DNA of 64,000 nucleotides from Robiginitalea sediminis (GCF_002198115.1 NZ_NGNR01000001.1:310001-374000); one strand, 5' to 3'; shown: positions 9,252 to 19,124, counted from the stretch's first letter. Translations and numbers: made by a program. The notes: generated from the letters alone by a model not told the origin.

Positions 9252-12002
9252 TTAGGGGTTGATGGTCCAGGATACGTAGAAGATGGAACCTACGGCACCT
9301 GTACCCACGGCTGAGAAGTACTCATCCCCAAGGATGTTGGAGCCCCCGGCCTTGAATACAGACTTGATGGAGGGTGCAGAATAGTTGATCTGGGCATCCA
9401 GAACGCTATAGGAATCGATAATCCCGTCGGCAAAGGTATTCTGCCACAGGTAGGAATCGCTCCAGCGGTAGTTCACGTTGAACCCGAAGTTCTTGAAGAG
9501 CTCGGTATTTCCGAAAGAAGCCTTCACCTTGTGGTTAGGGGTGTTGAAGCTGGTCCGGAAATCCGGGAAAGCCGCCTGGTCAAAATCCTGCTCGGCGTAG
9601 GTGTAGTTCACCCCAATATCGAAGTTCCCCAGGATCTTGGCGTCTACCCCAGCCGTAATTCCGTAAGATTCGATATCCACCGGAGAGTTGGTGTAGGTCT
9701 GGTAGGCAAAGAAATCCCCGTTCTGAAGGGCCAGCAGGGAAAGGGCTCCGTCTCCGGCCTGTCCGTAGAAGGGAACCACCACGGTGCTGTTGGAAATAAA
9801 GTTGGTGTACTGGTTGAAGTACCCGCTAATGTCGATGGCTACCTTCCCGAACTGGGCGCGGTAACCGGCTTCGAAGGCCGTGATTTCCTCCGGCTGTACC
9901 AAAGGCGTTTCCACAGCCTGGGGAGCACCGGTCTGAACAGATGCCAGGGAGAAGGCATTCTCGTATGCCGCCCGGCCCACCACTTGTGCCGTGGCATTGC
10001 CCGTAAGGGCCTGGCCGTTGGTGCTCAGGTCGAAGGTGCGCACGTCCCGGTCGAGGTTATCCGGGGCTGCGCCCACCAGGATGGCACGGCCTGCATTCAG
10101 GCCGATAAACAGGTCCTGGGTGGTCGGGTTGCGGAAACCTTGCTGCACGGAAACGCGCAGGTTGTGGTTGCGCTTCTCGCCGAAAATCCCCAGGAGGGAA
10201 AGCCTGGGTGAGAAGAACCCATCGAAGAACTCGTTCTTGTCGTAACGGACAGAGCCGGTGAATTTCAGGCGCTCATCCAGCAATTTTTTCTGAACTTGCA
10301 GGTAGGCCCCGTACTCTTTGTAGGTAATAGGACCGTCAAAATCCGTAAAGATGGTCCCGCTGGAATTCAGTTCGTACTCGCGGAAGGAGCCCCCAATCTG
10401 GATATCGGCTACCTCTGAAGTGAGGTGGCTGAAATTGTAGTTGGCATCCACATGGCGGAACTTGGTGTTGTCGATGAACTTCGCCCCGGTGGTAAGGTCT
10501 CCATCGGAGGTTACCCGGTTGAAAGCCCTTTGGAAGCCCGGTGTCCCGGGAACCAGTCGGCCGGTGTCGGCTGCCTGGCGGGCCAGGGCATGGGCCGTTG
10601 CCTCATCCAGTTGCTGGCCTGTACCAACCCCCAGGCGGGCGCCGATATAGGTCTGGGCATAATCGGTAAACCATTGTGTATCCGATTTCCAGCTGCGGTT
10701 GATGTTGATGGCTGCAAAGCGGGTGTCGTAGGAATCCCCGGCATTTTCCGAGGTGATATATCCCCTCACAAAGAAGTTGTTGTTGCGGACTTCGATGCGG
10801 TGTTGTTGCAGGATGAAATTCTGGATGGAGTAGCGGTTGGCACCCTGGTAAATGGTATTCCCGCGACCCACACGTCCGTTGTAGATGATTTCAAAATCGT
10901 TGGCCCATGGGCGGTAGTACACCGAGAAATCGGTTTTGACACTCTGGGCGTTGTAGTTGGTGAGCTCCCGCTCCTGATACCCCGTACGGGAAACCGTGGC
11001 AGAACCTACGGTCCCGGAGGGCAACCCTGCAAGGGCGTCGAAATTCAGCACCGTGCTTACCTCATCCCCATAGACATTCAGGCCGTCGTAGGCGGGGTTG
11101 GAGCGGTCTGCACCCGGGTTGAGCAGGTCCAGTTCGCTCGTGGCATGCCAGTCTTCCCCCTGCAGGAAGGAGAAATTGGCCTTCACCGCGAGTTTGTCTG
11201 AAAAGGCATGGGCAGCACGGATCCCGATATCGTAATACTGGTTGTCCCCGGCGGCCTCCTGGGAGGTGTATCCGGTTTTGAAGTACGCGCTGATGCCCTG
11301 GTAATCGAAGGGGTTCTTGCTGTTCATAAACAGGATCCCGTTGAAGGCCCCAGCCCCATAGAGGGCGGAGGATGCTCCCGGCAGGATTTCCACGCTCTGT
11401 ACTTCCAACTCCGACATCCCCACCAGGTTACCCAACACGAAGTTGAGACCCGGGGCCGTATTGTCCATTCCGTCTACCAGCTGCATAAAGCGCGTATTGG
11501 CGAAGGTGGCAAAACCACGGGTGTTGATGGAGTTGAACGTAAGACTGTTGGTGTTGATGTCTACCCCCTTGAGGTTCTGAAGCCCTTCATAAAAGGAAGG
11601 AGCCGAGGTAGACTGGATTTCTTTGAGGCCAAAGCGCTCTACCGATACCGGCGATTCGAAGATCCGTTCCGGGGTACGGGATGCGGATATTACCACTTCG
11701 TCCAGGAAGGTCTGTGCCTCGTTCAGGACAATGCTGAAGGATTGCCCGCTGGAGGCAACCTCCACAAGGGTTTCAGCATATCCGATACTGGTAACGCGGA
11801 GTTGGAAGGGAGGAGTCTCGGAAGTCTCCAGGGTGAAATTCCCGTCAAAATCCGCAGTGGCCCCGACAGCCTTCCCCACGATGACGATATTCGCCCCCGG
11901 GACCGGCTCTCCATTCGCATCCGTAACGGTACCCGAAATGGTGGTTTGCGCAAATGCCCCTGCGCCTAACAGGAGCATCATAGAAAGTAGTAGTGATCTC
12001 AT
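9252..12002 (-). CDS. TonB-dependent receptor with carboxypeptidase-like N-domain
   Basis: An outer-membrane active transporter of about 916 residues. A signal peptide (MRSLLLSMMLLLGAGAFAQ) precedes a carboxypeptidase-regulatory-like beta domain (about 20-100; ISGTVTDANGEPVPGANI, DFDGNFTL), a plug domain (EVVISASRTPERIFESPVSVE, then SVEILPGASSALYGAGAFNGI) and a 22-strand barrel ending in FYVSWTINP. No SusD-like lipoprotein gene is adjacent, so it is unlikely to be a SusCD glycan importer. The substrate is unknown. ATG 12002 is preferred over ATG 12008, which would add two residues. Confidence 0.9.
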   Translation of the reverse strand: MRSLLLSMMLLLGAGAFAQTTISGTVTDANGEPVPGANIVIVGKAVGATADFDGNFTLETSETPPFQLRVTSIGYAETLVEVASSGQSFSIVLNEAQTFLDEVVISASRTPERIFESPVSVERFGLKEIQSTSAPSFYEGLQNLKGVDINTNSLTFNSINTRGFATFANTRFMQLVDGMDNTAPGLNFVLGNLVGMSELEVQSVEILPGASSALYGAGAFNGILFMNSKNPFDYQGISAYFKTGYTSQEAAGDNQYYDIGIRAAHAFSDKLAVKANFSFLQGEDWHATSELDLLNPGADRSNPAYDGLNVYGDEVSTVLNFDALAGLPSGTVGSATVSRTGYQERELTNYNAQSVKTDFSVYYRPWANDFEIIYNGRVGRGNTIYQGANRYSIQNFILQQHRIEVRNNNFFVRGYITSENAGDSYDTRFAAININRSWKSDTQWFTDYAQTYIGARLGVGTGQQLDEATAHALARQAADTGRLVPGTPGFQRAFNRVTSDGDLTTGAKFIDNTKFRHVDANYNFSHLTSEVADIQIGGSFREYELNSSGTIFTDFDGPITYKEYGAYLQVQKKLLDERLKFTGSVRYDKNEFFDGFFSPRLSLLGIFGEKRNHNLRVSVQQGFRNPTTQDLFIGLNAGRAILVGAAPDNLDRDVRTFDLSTNGQALTGNATAQVVGRAAYENAFSLASVQTGAPQAVETPLVQPEEITAFEAGYRAQFGKVAIDISGYFNQYTNFISNSTVVVPFYGQAGDGALSLLALQNGDFFAYQTYTNSPVDIESYGITAGVDAKILGNFDIGVNYTYAEQDFDQAAFPDFRTSFNTPNHKVKASFGNTELFKNFGFNVNYRWSDSYLWQNTFADGIIDSYSVLDAQINYSAPSIKSVFKAGGSNILGDEYFSAVGTGAVGSIFYVSWTINP

Positions 12003-12008
12003 TTGCAT

Positions 12009-12254
12009 GGCTTAGTTTGCGTTATTCGGTCGTAGGGCAAGATACCAATTTTTTCAGATGCAGAATCATAATTCCATAAAATGATGCATGCATAATACCT
12101 GGGTTCGGATTTTTCCGACCGGGATATTGTGAATTCTTCAAAAACAGGGGGTTGCAGTGGCTTCGGGGGTCCCGTCAGAAATGGCCTACCCAGGCCCACA
12201 AACGATGGCCGGAGCCGCAGCCTGGGAGTACAGCTATTGCGGAAGTGACCGGGA
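12009..12254. other. Intergenic region upstream of the TonB receptor
   Basis: The 246 bp contain a short hairpin-forming TCGGATTTTTCCGA around 12105 and a -10-like TATCTTG on the minus strand near 12038 that may serve the receptor gene. No T-rich terminator is visible for glmS, whose stop codon is at 12255. No gene is supported. Confidence 0.4.
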
Positions 12255-14102
12255 CTACTCTACCGTAACCGATTTTGCCAGGTTGCGCGGCTGGTCCACA
12301 TTGCATCCGCGCATGACGGCGATGTGGTAAGACAACAGCTGTAGGGGAATGGTTGTCAGCAAGGGGGAGAGGCATTCCGAGGTTTCCGGGATTTCCACCA
12401 CGTGGTCCGCCAGTTCCCGTACCTGCTCGTCACCCTCGGTGACCACGGCGATGATTTTACCCTTCCTGGACTTGATCTCCTGGATATTGCTGACCACCTT
12501 TTCGTAGTGGCCTTTGCGGGTGGCAATCACAAAGACGGGCATGTGTTCGTCTATGAGGGCAATAGGGCCGTGTTTCATCTCGGCCGCAGGATATCCTTCG
12601 GCGTGGATATAGCTGATTTCCTTCAGCTTGAGCGCACCTTCCAGGGCTACGGGGAAGTTATACCCGCGCCCCAGGTACAGGCAGTTTGTGGAGTCTTTAT
12701 AGGCACGGGCGATATGTTCTACCTCCGGGTTGGACTCCAGCACGCGTTCCACCTTTCCGGGAATGGCCTCGATTTCGGTTAGCATGTTGCGGAAATGGGA
12801 TTCCGATATGGTTCCCGCCTCCTTGGCGAGCTTGAGTGCCAGGAGGGTAAGAACGGTAATCTGGGTGGTAAAGGCCTTGGTAGACGCCACCCCGATTTCC
12901 GGTCCCGCATGGGTGTAGGCCCCGGCATCGGTTTCCCGGGCAATGGAAGAACCCACCACATTGCAGACCCCGAAAACGAAGGCCCCATGGGATTTCGCCA
13001 ATTTGATCGCAGCCAGGGTATCTGCCGTTTCCCCCGACTGGGAAATGGCTATGACCACATCCTTATCCGTAATCACCGGGTTTCGGTAGCGGAACTCGGA
13101 GGCGTACTCTACCTCGACAGGGATACGGGCAAGGTCCTCGAAGATATATTCGGCCACAAGGCCTGCATGCCATGAGGTGCCACAGGCCACAATAATGATG
13201 CGGTTGGCATTGCGGAAACGCTCCAGGTGCTGGTCCACGCCAGCCATTTTTACCAGGCCCTGGTCTGCCCTGAGACGACCCCGGAAGGTGTCCCTGATGG
13301 CGTGGGGCTGCTCGTAAATCTCCTTGAGCATAAAGTGCTCGAAGCCGTTTTTCTCGATAGCCTCCAGGTTCAGTTGCAACTCCTGCACCATGGGGTAGGC
13401 CACGCGGTCGTCCTTGATCTTGCGAAGCTTTATTTCCTTGCCCCGCCGTATGATCGCCATCTCCTCGTCTTCGAGGTATACGGCATTATTGGTGTATTCG
13501 ATAAAGGGGGAGGCATCCGAGGCGATAAAGAACTCGTCCTCGCCGATGCCGATGGCCAGGGGGGAGCCCAGCTTGGCCACTACGATCTCATCGGGTTTGG
13601 TGCGGTCGAACACCGCTATGGCATAAGCCCCGATGACCTGGTTAAGCGCAATCTGAACCGCCTTCCCAAGCTTGACGTTTTCCTTCTTTTTAACCTCCTC
13701 GATAAGGTTGACCAGGACCTCGGTGTCCGTATCGGAATGGAAGACGTACCCACGCTGGATAAGCTCTTTTTTGATGGATTCGTAATTCTCGATAATCCCG
13801 TTGTGGATAATCACAAGGTCTCCGGAATTGGAAAGGTGCGGGTGGGCGTTGCGCTTATTGGGTTCCCCGTGGGTAGCCCAGCGGGTATGCCCGATGCCAA
13901 GGGTACCGTCCAGGGTCATTTCGCTGGCAGCGATGGCCCTGAGGTCATCCACCTTCCCCGGAGTCCTGGAAACATTGATATTGCCGTCGTCGTAGAGCGC
14001 TACGCCGGCACTGTCATACCCCCGGTATTCCAAACGCTGTAAGCCCTTGATAATGATTGGGTACGCGTTGCGGTTCCCGATATATCCTACTATTCCGCAC
14101 AT
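12255..14102 (-). CDS. glmS: Glutamine-fructose-6-phosphate aminotransferase (isomerizing)
   Basis: GlmS makes glucosamine-6-phosphate from fructose-6-phosphate and glutamine, the entry step to UDP-GlcNAc. The 615-residue protein is complete: Cys2 is the glutaminase nucleophile (MCGIVGYIGNR), HTRWATHGEPN follows at about 86-96, two SIS sugar-isomerase domains contain ACGTSWHAG and ISQSGETADT, and the C-terminus PRNLAKSVTVE is characteristic. It is followed in the map by the DUF4270 gene on the same strand, an order common in Flavobacteriaceae. No glmS ribozyme is expected or seen in the upstream 114 bp. Confidence 0.98.
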   Translation of the reverse strand: MCGIVGYIGNRNAYPIIIKGLQRLEYRGYDSAGVALYDDGNINVSRTPGKVDDLRAIAASEMTLDGTLGIGHTRWATHGEPNKRNAHPHLSNSGDLVIIHNGIIENYESIKKELIQRGYVFHSDTDTEVLVNLIEEVKKKENVKLGKAVQIALNQVIGAYAIAVFDRTKPDEIVVAKLGSPLAIGIGEDEFFIASDASPFIEYTNNAVYLEDEEMAIIRRGKEIKLRKIKDDRVAYPMVQELQLNLEAIEKNGFEHFMLKEIYEQPHAIRDTFRGRLRADQGLVKMAGVDQHLERFRNANRIIIVACGTSWHAGLVAEYIFEDLARIPVEVEYASEFRYRNPVITDKDVVIAISQSGETADTLAAIKLAKSHGAFVFGVCNVVGSSIARETDAGAYTHAGPEIGVASTKAFTTQITVLTLLALKLAKEAGTISESHFRNMLTEIEAIPGKVERVLESNPEVEHIARAYKDSTNCLYLGRGYNFPVALEGALKLKEISYIHAEGYPAAEMKHGPIALIDEHMPVFVIATRKGHYEKVVSNIQEIKSRKGKIIAVVTEGDEQVRELADHVVEIPETSECLSPLLTTIPLQLLSYHIAVMRGCNVDQPRNLAKSVTVE

Positions 14103-14216
14103 AACTCAAAAAATGGAATTCAAAAATGGGTCGATTGTCCAGATAAAGGTACTACAAGAAACCGCAGCACCTGATTCTACCTGTTGAATAACGAAAAATC
14201 TCTGTGTCTGGTATAT

Positions 14217-16022
14217 TCAGGGGTCAATAACGGTGTAGTATATCTCCAGCTGCAACCGCCTCGGGTCTGAGGGGTCTACATTGCTGCCCACCAGAACGGT
14301 CCCCAGCGGGCTAAGCGCACTGCTGATCGGGAGTTCCTTCTCAGGGCCTTCGCCATCGGAGACCAGAGCGCCTTCCGCTCCTGCCAGCCTGAGGTCCGGG
14401 GTGGTCATCAGGCCCAGGCGGGCGTTGACCGAATCCCGGATTACGATGTTATTGATGTGCTCGGTAATGTTCACGGTATACTTTTCACCAACCGGTCCGT
14501 CCTTCTGCAGGAAACCGTCGTAATTCAGAAAGGCCCCGAAGGGGTCGTTGGCCGTGTTGGTCTCCGTAAGCAAGTTGTACAAGGGCTGGTTGGTCTCGGC
14601 GTTGTAGACATAGAGCCTGGGGGGTTCGTCCCTGCCCACGGGCATGGCTTCCTGGTCTACGTAAAAGGTGAGGTATGCCGCGTTGATAATCCAGTTCTCC
14701 TGTTTGATCTGGTTGATAATCTCCCCGCCTCCCAGCTGGTCGAAAAGGTCCAGTTCCGCATAAGTGCCGCTACCCCCCTTGAGATAAATCCGCGAGGCAT
14801 TCTGCCCGGTGCTGATCTGCTCCGATACGGATGCCGGGTAGGGATCGCTATTGAGCGTATTCAGGGCATTCCCCAGGATTTCCTGGGTCCCGCCTCCGGT
14901 AAGCAGTAAAAGTTCGTACTGGGAAGAGGCCACCCCCTCATCCGAGGTGGTGTCGTAATCGTATTCCACGGTAACGCGGGCCTGGGTCAGGTCCAGCAGA
15001 AGCATCATTTCCTCCCCGGCCGCCGGGGTGATGGAAAGGTGTATCCCGCGCAGGAAGTTCTGGAAATTGGCATTGCTCAGCAACTCCAGCTGCCCTTCCA
15101 GGTCCAGGAAGTTTTCCTGGAAGAAGTCGGGGTCCAGTTCCACCAGGATGCCAGGCGCCCTCCGGTCGTCCACAACGGTCTGGGATTCGTCCTCCTCGGT
15201 ATCCGGGTCGTCTTCCTCGAAGGTGAGGATCTCCTGGTTGGAAATCGTTACCGGCCCCTCAAAGAGCACCTCATCGACAAAATCCGGGGCGATCTGAAGA
15301 TTGGAATAATTGGGTTGGGCCTCCGAAAATCCGGAGCCGGGGTCCAGTTCGCTCAGGAAATACGTGGAGCGCTCCACCTTGAGGGTGAAGGTCTGTTCCC
15401 GGTTGCCGTAAATACTGTCCAAATCCCGCGTAATGGGAAAAATGTTGTTGGCGGTCTGGGGGTCCTCCCCGTCCAGAAGGCCGTCGTTGTCGGTGTCGGG
15501 GTTAAGCGGGTCCGTGCCCCCAACGCGTTCCTGGTTATTGGTGAGGCCGTCATTGTCCGAATCGTTGTTGGGGTCGTCCTCAAAACCGGGTTCTTCGGCA
15601 TCGATAACCCCGTCCAGGTCAGAGTCTGCACCATTGTCGAAGAAATAAGGGAGGTATAGCTTCACGGAAGTAACCCGTTCGTTCTCCACTATGGCATTGG
15701 CATCGGTATCCTCCCGGAACTGGGAATAAACCCCAAAGGTCGGATTCTGACCGGTGGAAAGGCTCAGCTGTGCCGTAATGCGGCCCTCGGTAGGCCCGTA
15801 AACCGGGTCGTTGAACACCCCTAACTGGTATACGGGGAGGCGGTTGGTGGGTACGGCATCGATTTTTCTGTTGTAGGCAAAGACCTCGTAAGTGGCCTTC
15901 CCTGTGCCAAAGGGCTTCCCGCCGATGACGCCCTGACCGAGGGTAAGCGGATCTTCTTCGCAGGATACCGCACCGGCAATCAAACACAACCCCGCAACTA
16001 CGGAGAACAACAGTCGCTTCAT
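14217..16022 (-). CDS. DUF4270 family lipoprotein with calcium-binding-type repeats
   Basis: The 601-residue protein has a lipoprotein signal peptide with lipobox GAVSC (Cys21) and the DUF4270 pattern seen in flavobacterial surface lipoproteins (YEVFAYNRKIDAVPTNRLPVYQLG). Residues of about 145-190 hold an Asp-rich stretch of thrombospondin-type-3/EF-like units (DSDLDGVIDAEE, DSDNDGLTNNQE, DTDNDGLLDGED) that probably bind Ca2+. It lies 10 bp after the GT5-like gene, so the two are probably cotranscribed, and upstream of glmS. Function is unknown; the conserved neighbourhood suggests a cell-surface role. Confidence 0.85.
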   Translation of the reverse strand: MKRLLFSVVAGLCLIAGAVSCEEDPLTLGQGVIGGKPFGTGKATYEVFAYNRKIDAVPTNRLPVYQLGVFNDPVYGPTEGRITAQLSLSTGQNPTFGVYSQFREDTDANAIVENERVTSVKLYLPYFFDNGADSDLDGVIDAEEPGFEDDPNNDSDNDGLTNNQERVGGTDPLNPDTDNDGLLDGEDPQTANNIFPITRDLDSIYGNREQTFTLKVERSTYFLSELDPGSGFSEAQPNYSNLQIAPDFVDEVLFEGPVTISNQEILTFEEDDPDTEEDESQTVVDDRRAPGILVELDPDFFQENFLDLEGQLELLSNANFQNFLRGIHLSITPAAGEEMMLLLDLTQARVTVEYDYDTTSDEGVASSQYELLLLTGGGTQEILGNALNTLNSDPYPASVSEQISTGQNASRIYLKGGSGTYAELDLFDQLGGGEIINQIKQENWIINAAYLTFYVDQEAMPVGRDEPPRLYVYNAETNQPLYNLLTETNTANDPFGAFLNYDGFLQKDGPVGEKYTVNITEHINNIVIRDSVNARLGLMTTPDLRLAGAEGALVSDGEGPEKELPISSALSPLGTVLVGSNVDPSDPRRLQLEIYYTVIDP

Positions 16023-16031
16023 ATCCGCTAC

Positions 16032-16841
16032 CTATTTTAGGACTTCGGTATTGTAGAAATTGGTGTATGCCTCCTCGAACTCCTGGAAGGGCACATAGGG
16101 CAATACCGGTTTATCGAGCTTGGCAATGTAATCCCCCAGGTCCTGGGGAATATCTTCGGCGGCTAAGATAACGGCGTCCGAATAATCCATGGCCACTTTT
16201 AACAAATTATTGTAGGACGGGGTTTTCAGGGACTCCACCTGTGCCTCGGAGATATTGTCGAAGGCTATTTTGGCGCCGAGTTCCGGGTTGAGGCTTCCTT
16301 CGAAACTCCGGCCGTAGACGGAGGTGACGATTTTACTGTCTGCAAACAAGGGCTCATCTGCGTAGTACTCCCTCAGATACAGGGGCAGCAGGGATGCCAT
16401 CCAGCCATGGACATGGATAATGTCCGGTGACCAGTTCAGTTTCTTGACCGTTTCCACCACCCCCTTGGCAAAGAAAATGGCCCTCTCGTCGTTGTCCGGA
16501 AAGAGGTTGCCGTCCGAATCCGCAAACGTGGCTTTACGTTTGAAGTATTCCTCGTTGTCTATAAAGTACACCTGAATGCGCTCCTTGGGAATAGAGGCCA
16601 CCTTGATAATCAGAGGCATGTCCATATCGTTGATCACCAGGTTCATACCGGAAAGGCGGATGACCTCGTGCAATTGGTGCCGCCGCTCGTTGATGTTCCC
16701 GTAGCGCGGCATGAATATCCGGATCTGGCCGCCTTTGCTGTTGACCATCCGGGGTGCTTCGTAAGACATCAGGGAAACCTCGTTCTCGGGTAAGTAGGGC
16801 ACTAATTCAGAAGATACAAACAATATCTTTTTACCATTCAT
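16032..16841 (-). CDS. GT5 starch/glycogen synthase N-terminal-domain-like protein
   Basis: The 269-residue protein corresponds to only the N-terminal Rossmann domain of family GT5 glycogen synthases: KKILFVSSELVPYLPENEVS resembles the ADP-glucose-binding start, and DIIHVHGWMASLLPLYL matches the HxHDW region. The C-terminal GT-B domain with the donor-site KxGG/E-x7-E motifs is absent, so catalysis as a normal glycogen synthase is doubtful. ATG 16841 is preferred over 16880 because the latter lies inside a TAATTTTG promoter element. The gene is divergent from panC and upstream of the DUF4270 gene. Confidence 0.8.
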   Translation of the reverse strand: MNGKKILFVSSELVPYLPENEVSLMSYEAPRMVNSKGGQIRIFMPRYGNINERRHQLHEVIRLSGMNLVINDMDMPLIIKVASIPKERIQVYFIDNEEYFKRKATFADSDGNLFPDNDERAIFFAKGVVETVKKLNWSPDIIHVHGWMASLLPLYLREYYADEPLFADSKIVTSVYGRSFEGSLNPELGAKIAFDNISEAQVESLKTPSYNNLLKVAMDYSDAVILAAEDIPQDLGDYIAKLDKPVLPYVPFQEFEEAYTNFYNTEVLK

Positions 16842-16877
16842 AAAGCGCGGTATTTGATTCGCGAGGAAACGTAGCCG

Positions 16878-16885
16878 CAAAATTA
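16878..16885 (-). promoter_or_regulatory. -10 element of the GT5-like/DUF4270 unit
   Basis: TAATTTTG on the minus strand is a perfect TAnnTTTG match, 36 bases upstream of ATG 16841. It rules out the more upstream Met at 16880. Confidence 0.65.
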
Positions 16886-16916
16886 CAAAAATTATGCAGA
16901 ATAGCCGTAATTATAG

Positions 16917-16924
16917 TAAGTTTG
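16917..16924 (+). promoter_or_regulatory. -10 element of panC
   Basis: TAAGTTTG is followed after two bases by CCCC-ATTTGA-GGGG, a small hairpin that ends three bases before ATG 16944. The GAGGGG part resembles a Shine-Dalgarno sequence and would be held in the stem. Confidence 0.6.
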
Positions 16925-16943
16925 CACCCCATTTGAGGGGCCT

Positions 16944-17792
16944 ATGCAGCTATTGAAAACCAAATCCGGACTACGGAATTTCCGCAAGGAAGCACGCCTT
17001 TCAGGGAAGACCGTGGGGCTGGTGCCCACTATGGGGGCCCTCCACTCCGGGCACCTGGAGCTGGTTAAACGGGCACTCTCTGAAAATGAGGTGGTTATCG
17101 TCAGTATTTTTATCAATCCTACCCAGTTCGACAACCCGGAAGACCTCAGTAACTACCCAAGGGGCCTGGAACGGGATATGGAGGCCCTGGAAACCCTGGG
17201 AAAACCCCTTGTGGTTTTTGCCCCGGAGGTAGATGAAATGTATCCGGACCGCGTAGATTCGCAGCGGTACAACTTCGACGGGTTGGACCAGGTGATGGAA
17301 GGCGCCCACCGCACCGGACACTTTGACGGGGTCGGGACCATTGTGGAAGCCCTGCTCCGCCTGGCAGAACCCACCCGTGCCTACTTCGGGGAGAAGGATT
17401 ACCAGCAATTGCAGATTATCCGCAAACTTGTAGAAAACAGGAAGTTACCCGTGGCTATTATCCCCTGCCCAATTGTGCGGGAAGCCGACGGCCTGGCCAT
17501 GAGTTCCCGCAATGCACGCCTGTCGGCCCCCTTACGCGCCCAGGCCCCCTTCCTTTACAAAACCCTGCAGCGTGCCAAAGCGATGTTTGGCACGAAAAGT
17601 GCTACCCAGGTAAAGGAATTTGTACGGGCGGCCTTTGCCGATCATCCGGAGTTTAAACTGGAGTACATTGAAATTGCCAATGCAGATACCCTCAGGCCAG
17701 TAATGCGCAAGGGGAAAGGGAAAAAATACCGCGCCTTTGCCGCAGCCTACCTGGGTGGGGTCCGGCTCATCGACAACATCGCCCTTAATTAA
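16944..17792 (+). CDS. panC: Pantoate-beta-alanine ligase
   Basis: PanC joins pantoate to beta-alanine with ATP to give pantothenate. The 282-residue protein has the HIGH-like motif [10 protein letters not shown] at 28-37, SIFINPTQF, the [12 protein letters not shown] segment and the KMSKS-like LAMSSRN. Length and order match the family. It begins the plus-strand unit panC-panD-LPG-synthase-like gene. PanD follows 13 bp after the stop, but panD also has its own perfect -10 element, so the two may be transcribed separately as well. Confidence 0.97.
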   Translation: MQLLKTKSGLRNFRKEARLSGKTVGLVPTMGALHSGHLELVKRALSENEVVIVSIFINPTQFDNPEDLSNYPRGLERDMEALETLGKPLVVFAPEVDEMYPDRVDSQRYNFDGLDQVMEGAHRTGHFDGVGTIVEALLRLAEPTRAYFGEKDYQQLQIIRKLVENRKLPVAIIPCPIVREADGLAMSSRNARLSAPLRAQAPFLYKTLQRAKAMFGTKSATQVKEFVRAAFADHPEFKLEYIEIANADTLRPVMRKGKGKKYRAFAAAYLGGVRLIDNIALN

Positions 17793-17793
17793 G

Positions 17794-17801
17794 TATCTTT
17801 G
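17794..17801 (+). promoter_or_regulatory. -10 element of panD
   Basis: TATCTTTG starts one base after the panC stop codon and is followed by CCCC and then ATG 17806. Any transcript from it would start at or next to the start codon. Confidence 0.6.
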
Positions 17802-17805
17802 CCCC

Positions 17806-18156
17806 ATGAAAATTGAAGTCGTCAAGTCCAAGATTCACCGCGTCCGGGTAACGGGAGCCGACCTGAATTACATCGGTTCCATTACCATAGACGAAGACCT
17901 GATGGACGCAGCCAATATCATCCAGGGGGAAAAGGTGCAAGTCGTTAACAACAATAACGGTGAGCGCCTGGAAACCTATGCCATCCCCGGACCCCGGGGA
18001 AGTGGGGAAGTCACCCTTAACGGGGCGGCGGCCCGCAAGGTGGCAGTGGGTGACATCCTGATCCTGATTACCTATGCCTGGATGGAAGTGGAGGAAGCCC
18101 GAAGCTTCAACCCGGCCCTGGTGTTCCCCGACGAAGCCACCAACCTGCTCCGATAA
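17806..18156 (+). CDS. panD: Aspartate 1-decarboxylase proenzyme
   Basis: PanD makes beta-alanine from aspartate, the second substrate of PanC. The 116-residue proenzyme has the self-cleavage site YIGS with Gly24-Ser25, where Ser25 becomes the pyruvoyl group, and Lys9 and Tyr22 in their usual places. [11 protein letters not shown] is also typical. The start at 17806 follows from the conserved [13 protein letters not shown] beginning. No PanM/PanZ-like maturation factor is adjacent. Confidence 0.97.
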   Translation: MKIEVVKSKIHRVRVTGADLNYIGSITIDEDLMDAANIIQGEKVQVVNNNNGERLETYAIPGPRGSGEVTLNGAAARKVAVGDILILITYAWMEVEEARSFNPALVFPDEATNLLR

Positions 18157-18158
18157 CC

Positions 18159-19124
18159 TTGAAGCCCGGCCTTAAAAAAGCGCTTAAGATTGTCCTGCCC
18201 ATTGCCCTTGGGCTTTTCCTCATCGGATATTCCTACCAGATGACCTCTCCGGAGGATAGGGGTGAGATCGTCCGCTATATCCGGGAAGCCAATTTGTTCT
18301 GGGTGGGCATTTCCATCCTGATTGGCATCCTGAGCCATATCAGCCGGGCCATCCGGTGGAATTACCTGCTGGAGCCGATGGGGTACCGCCCGCGAATCCG
18401 CAATAACATCCTCATTATCCTGATGGCATACCTGGCCAACCTGGGCATCCCCCGCTCCGGGGAATTCCTGCGGGCCACTGCCCTGGCCACTTACGAAGGC
18501 GTCCCCTTCCAGAAGGGGTTCGGGACCATCGTCACCGAGCGGATCATAGACCTGATCATGCTTTTCCTGGTCATCCTGATCACCCTGGTTGCCCAGACCG
18601 ATATCATTTCCGGGTTCCTCTCCGAGCAGGGCCTTGGCCTTACCGGCAGCCTGGTCCTGCTCGTTGGGGGCATTGCCGGGCTTTTTATCCTCCGCGCCTT
18701 CCTCCGGATGTCGGATTCCCCCCTGGCCCTGAAAATGCGCGGGTTTATCCGCGGCCTGCTGGAAGGGGTCCTCAGTGTCTTCAAAATCCGACGGAAATGG
18801 GCCTTTTTGGGCCATACTGTCTTTATCTGGGGAGCGTATTTCGCCATGTTCTGGGTCGTGAAGTACACCGTCCCGGAAACGGTATCCCTGGATCCGGGCC
18901 AGTTGCTGGTGGCCTTTGTGGCCGGGGCTTTTGCCATGACGGCCACCCCCGGAGGCCTGGGCCTGTACCCCATTGCAGTAAGCCAGAGCCTGGGGCTCTT
19001 CGGGATCAGTGCGGTTTCCGGGGATGCCTTCGGGTGGATCATGTGGATTGCCCAGACCCTGATGGTCTTCGTTTTCGGTGCAATATCTTTCCTGTTGCTG
19101 CCGTTATGGAACAGGGCCGAATAA
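18159..19124 (+). CDS. LPG-synthase-TM/UPF0104-like integral membrane protein
   Basis: A 321-residue membrane protein with about eight hydrophobic segments and the pattern of the lysylphosphatidylglycerol synthase transmembrane (flippase-like) family: ISHISRAIRWNYLLEPMG, GIPRSGEFLRA and AFAMTATPGGLGLYPIAV. It lacks the aminoacyl-transferase domain of MprF. The start codon appears to be TTG at 18159, two bases after the panD stop; the first in-frame ATG would remove the first helix. This spacing implies translational coupling with panD. The substrate is unknown; a role in lipid or polyprenyl-linked transfer is only a family guess. Confidence 0.85.
   Translation: MKPGLKKALKIVLPIALGLFLIGYSYQMTSPEDRGEIVRYIREANLFWVGISILIGILSHISRAIRWNYLLEPMGYRPRIRNNILIILMAYLANLGIPRSGEFLRATALATYEGVPFQKGFGTIVTERIIDLIMLFLVILITLVAQTDIISGFLSEQGLGLTGSLVLLVGGIAGLFILRAFLRMSDSPLALKMRGFIRGLLEGVLSVFKIRRKWAFLGHTVFIWGAYFAMFWVVKYTVPETVSLDPGQLLVAFVAGAFAMTATPGGLGLYPIAVSQSLGLFGISAVSGDAFGWIMWIAQTLMVFVFGAISFLLLPLWNRAE

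Noticed and set aside
9252-12002. SusC-type glycan importer with SusD partner
   Set aside because: None of the five TonB receptor genes in the window has an adjacent SusD-like lipoprotein gene.
14103-14216. glmS ribozyme upstream of glmS
   Set aside because: The 114-bp gap shows no pseudoknotted ribozyme core, and such ribozymes are typical of Firmicutes.
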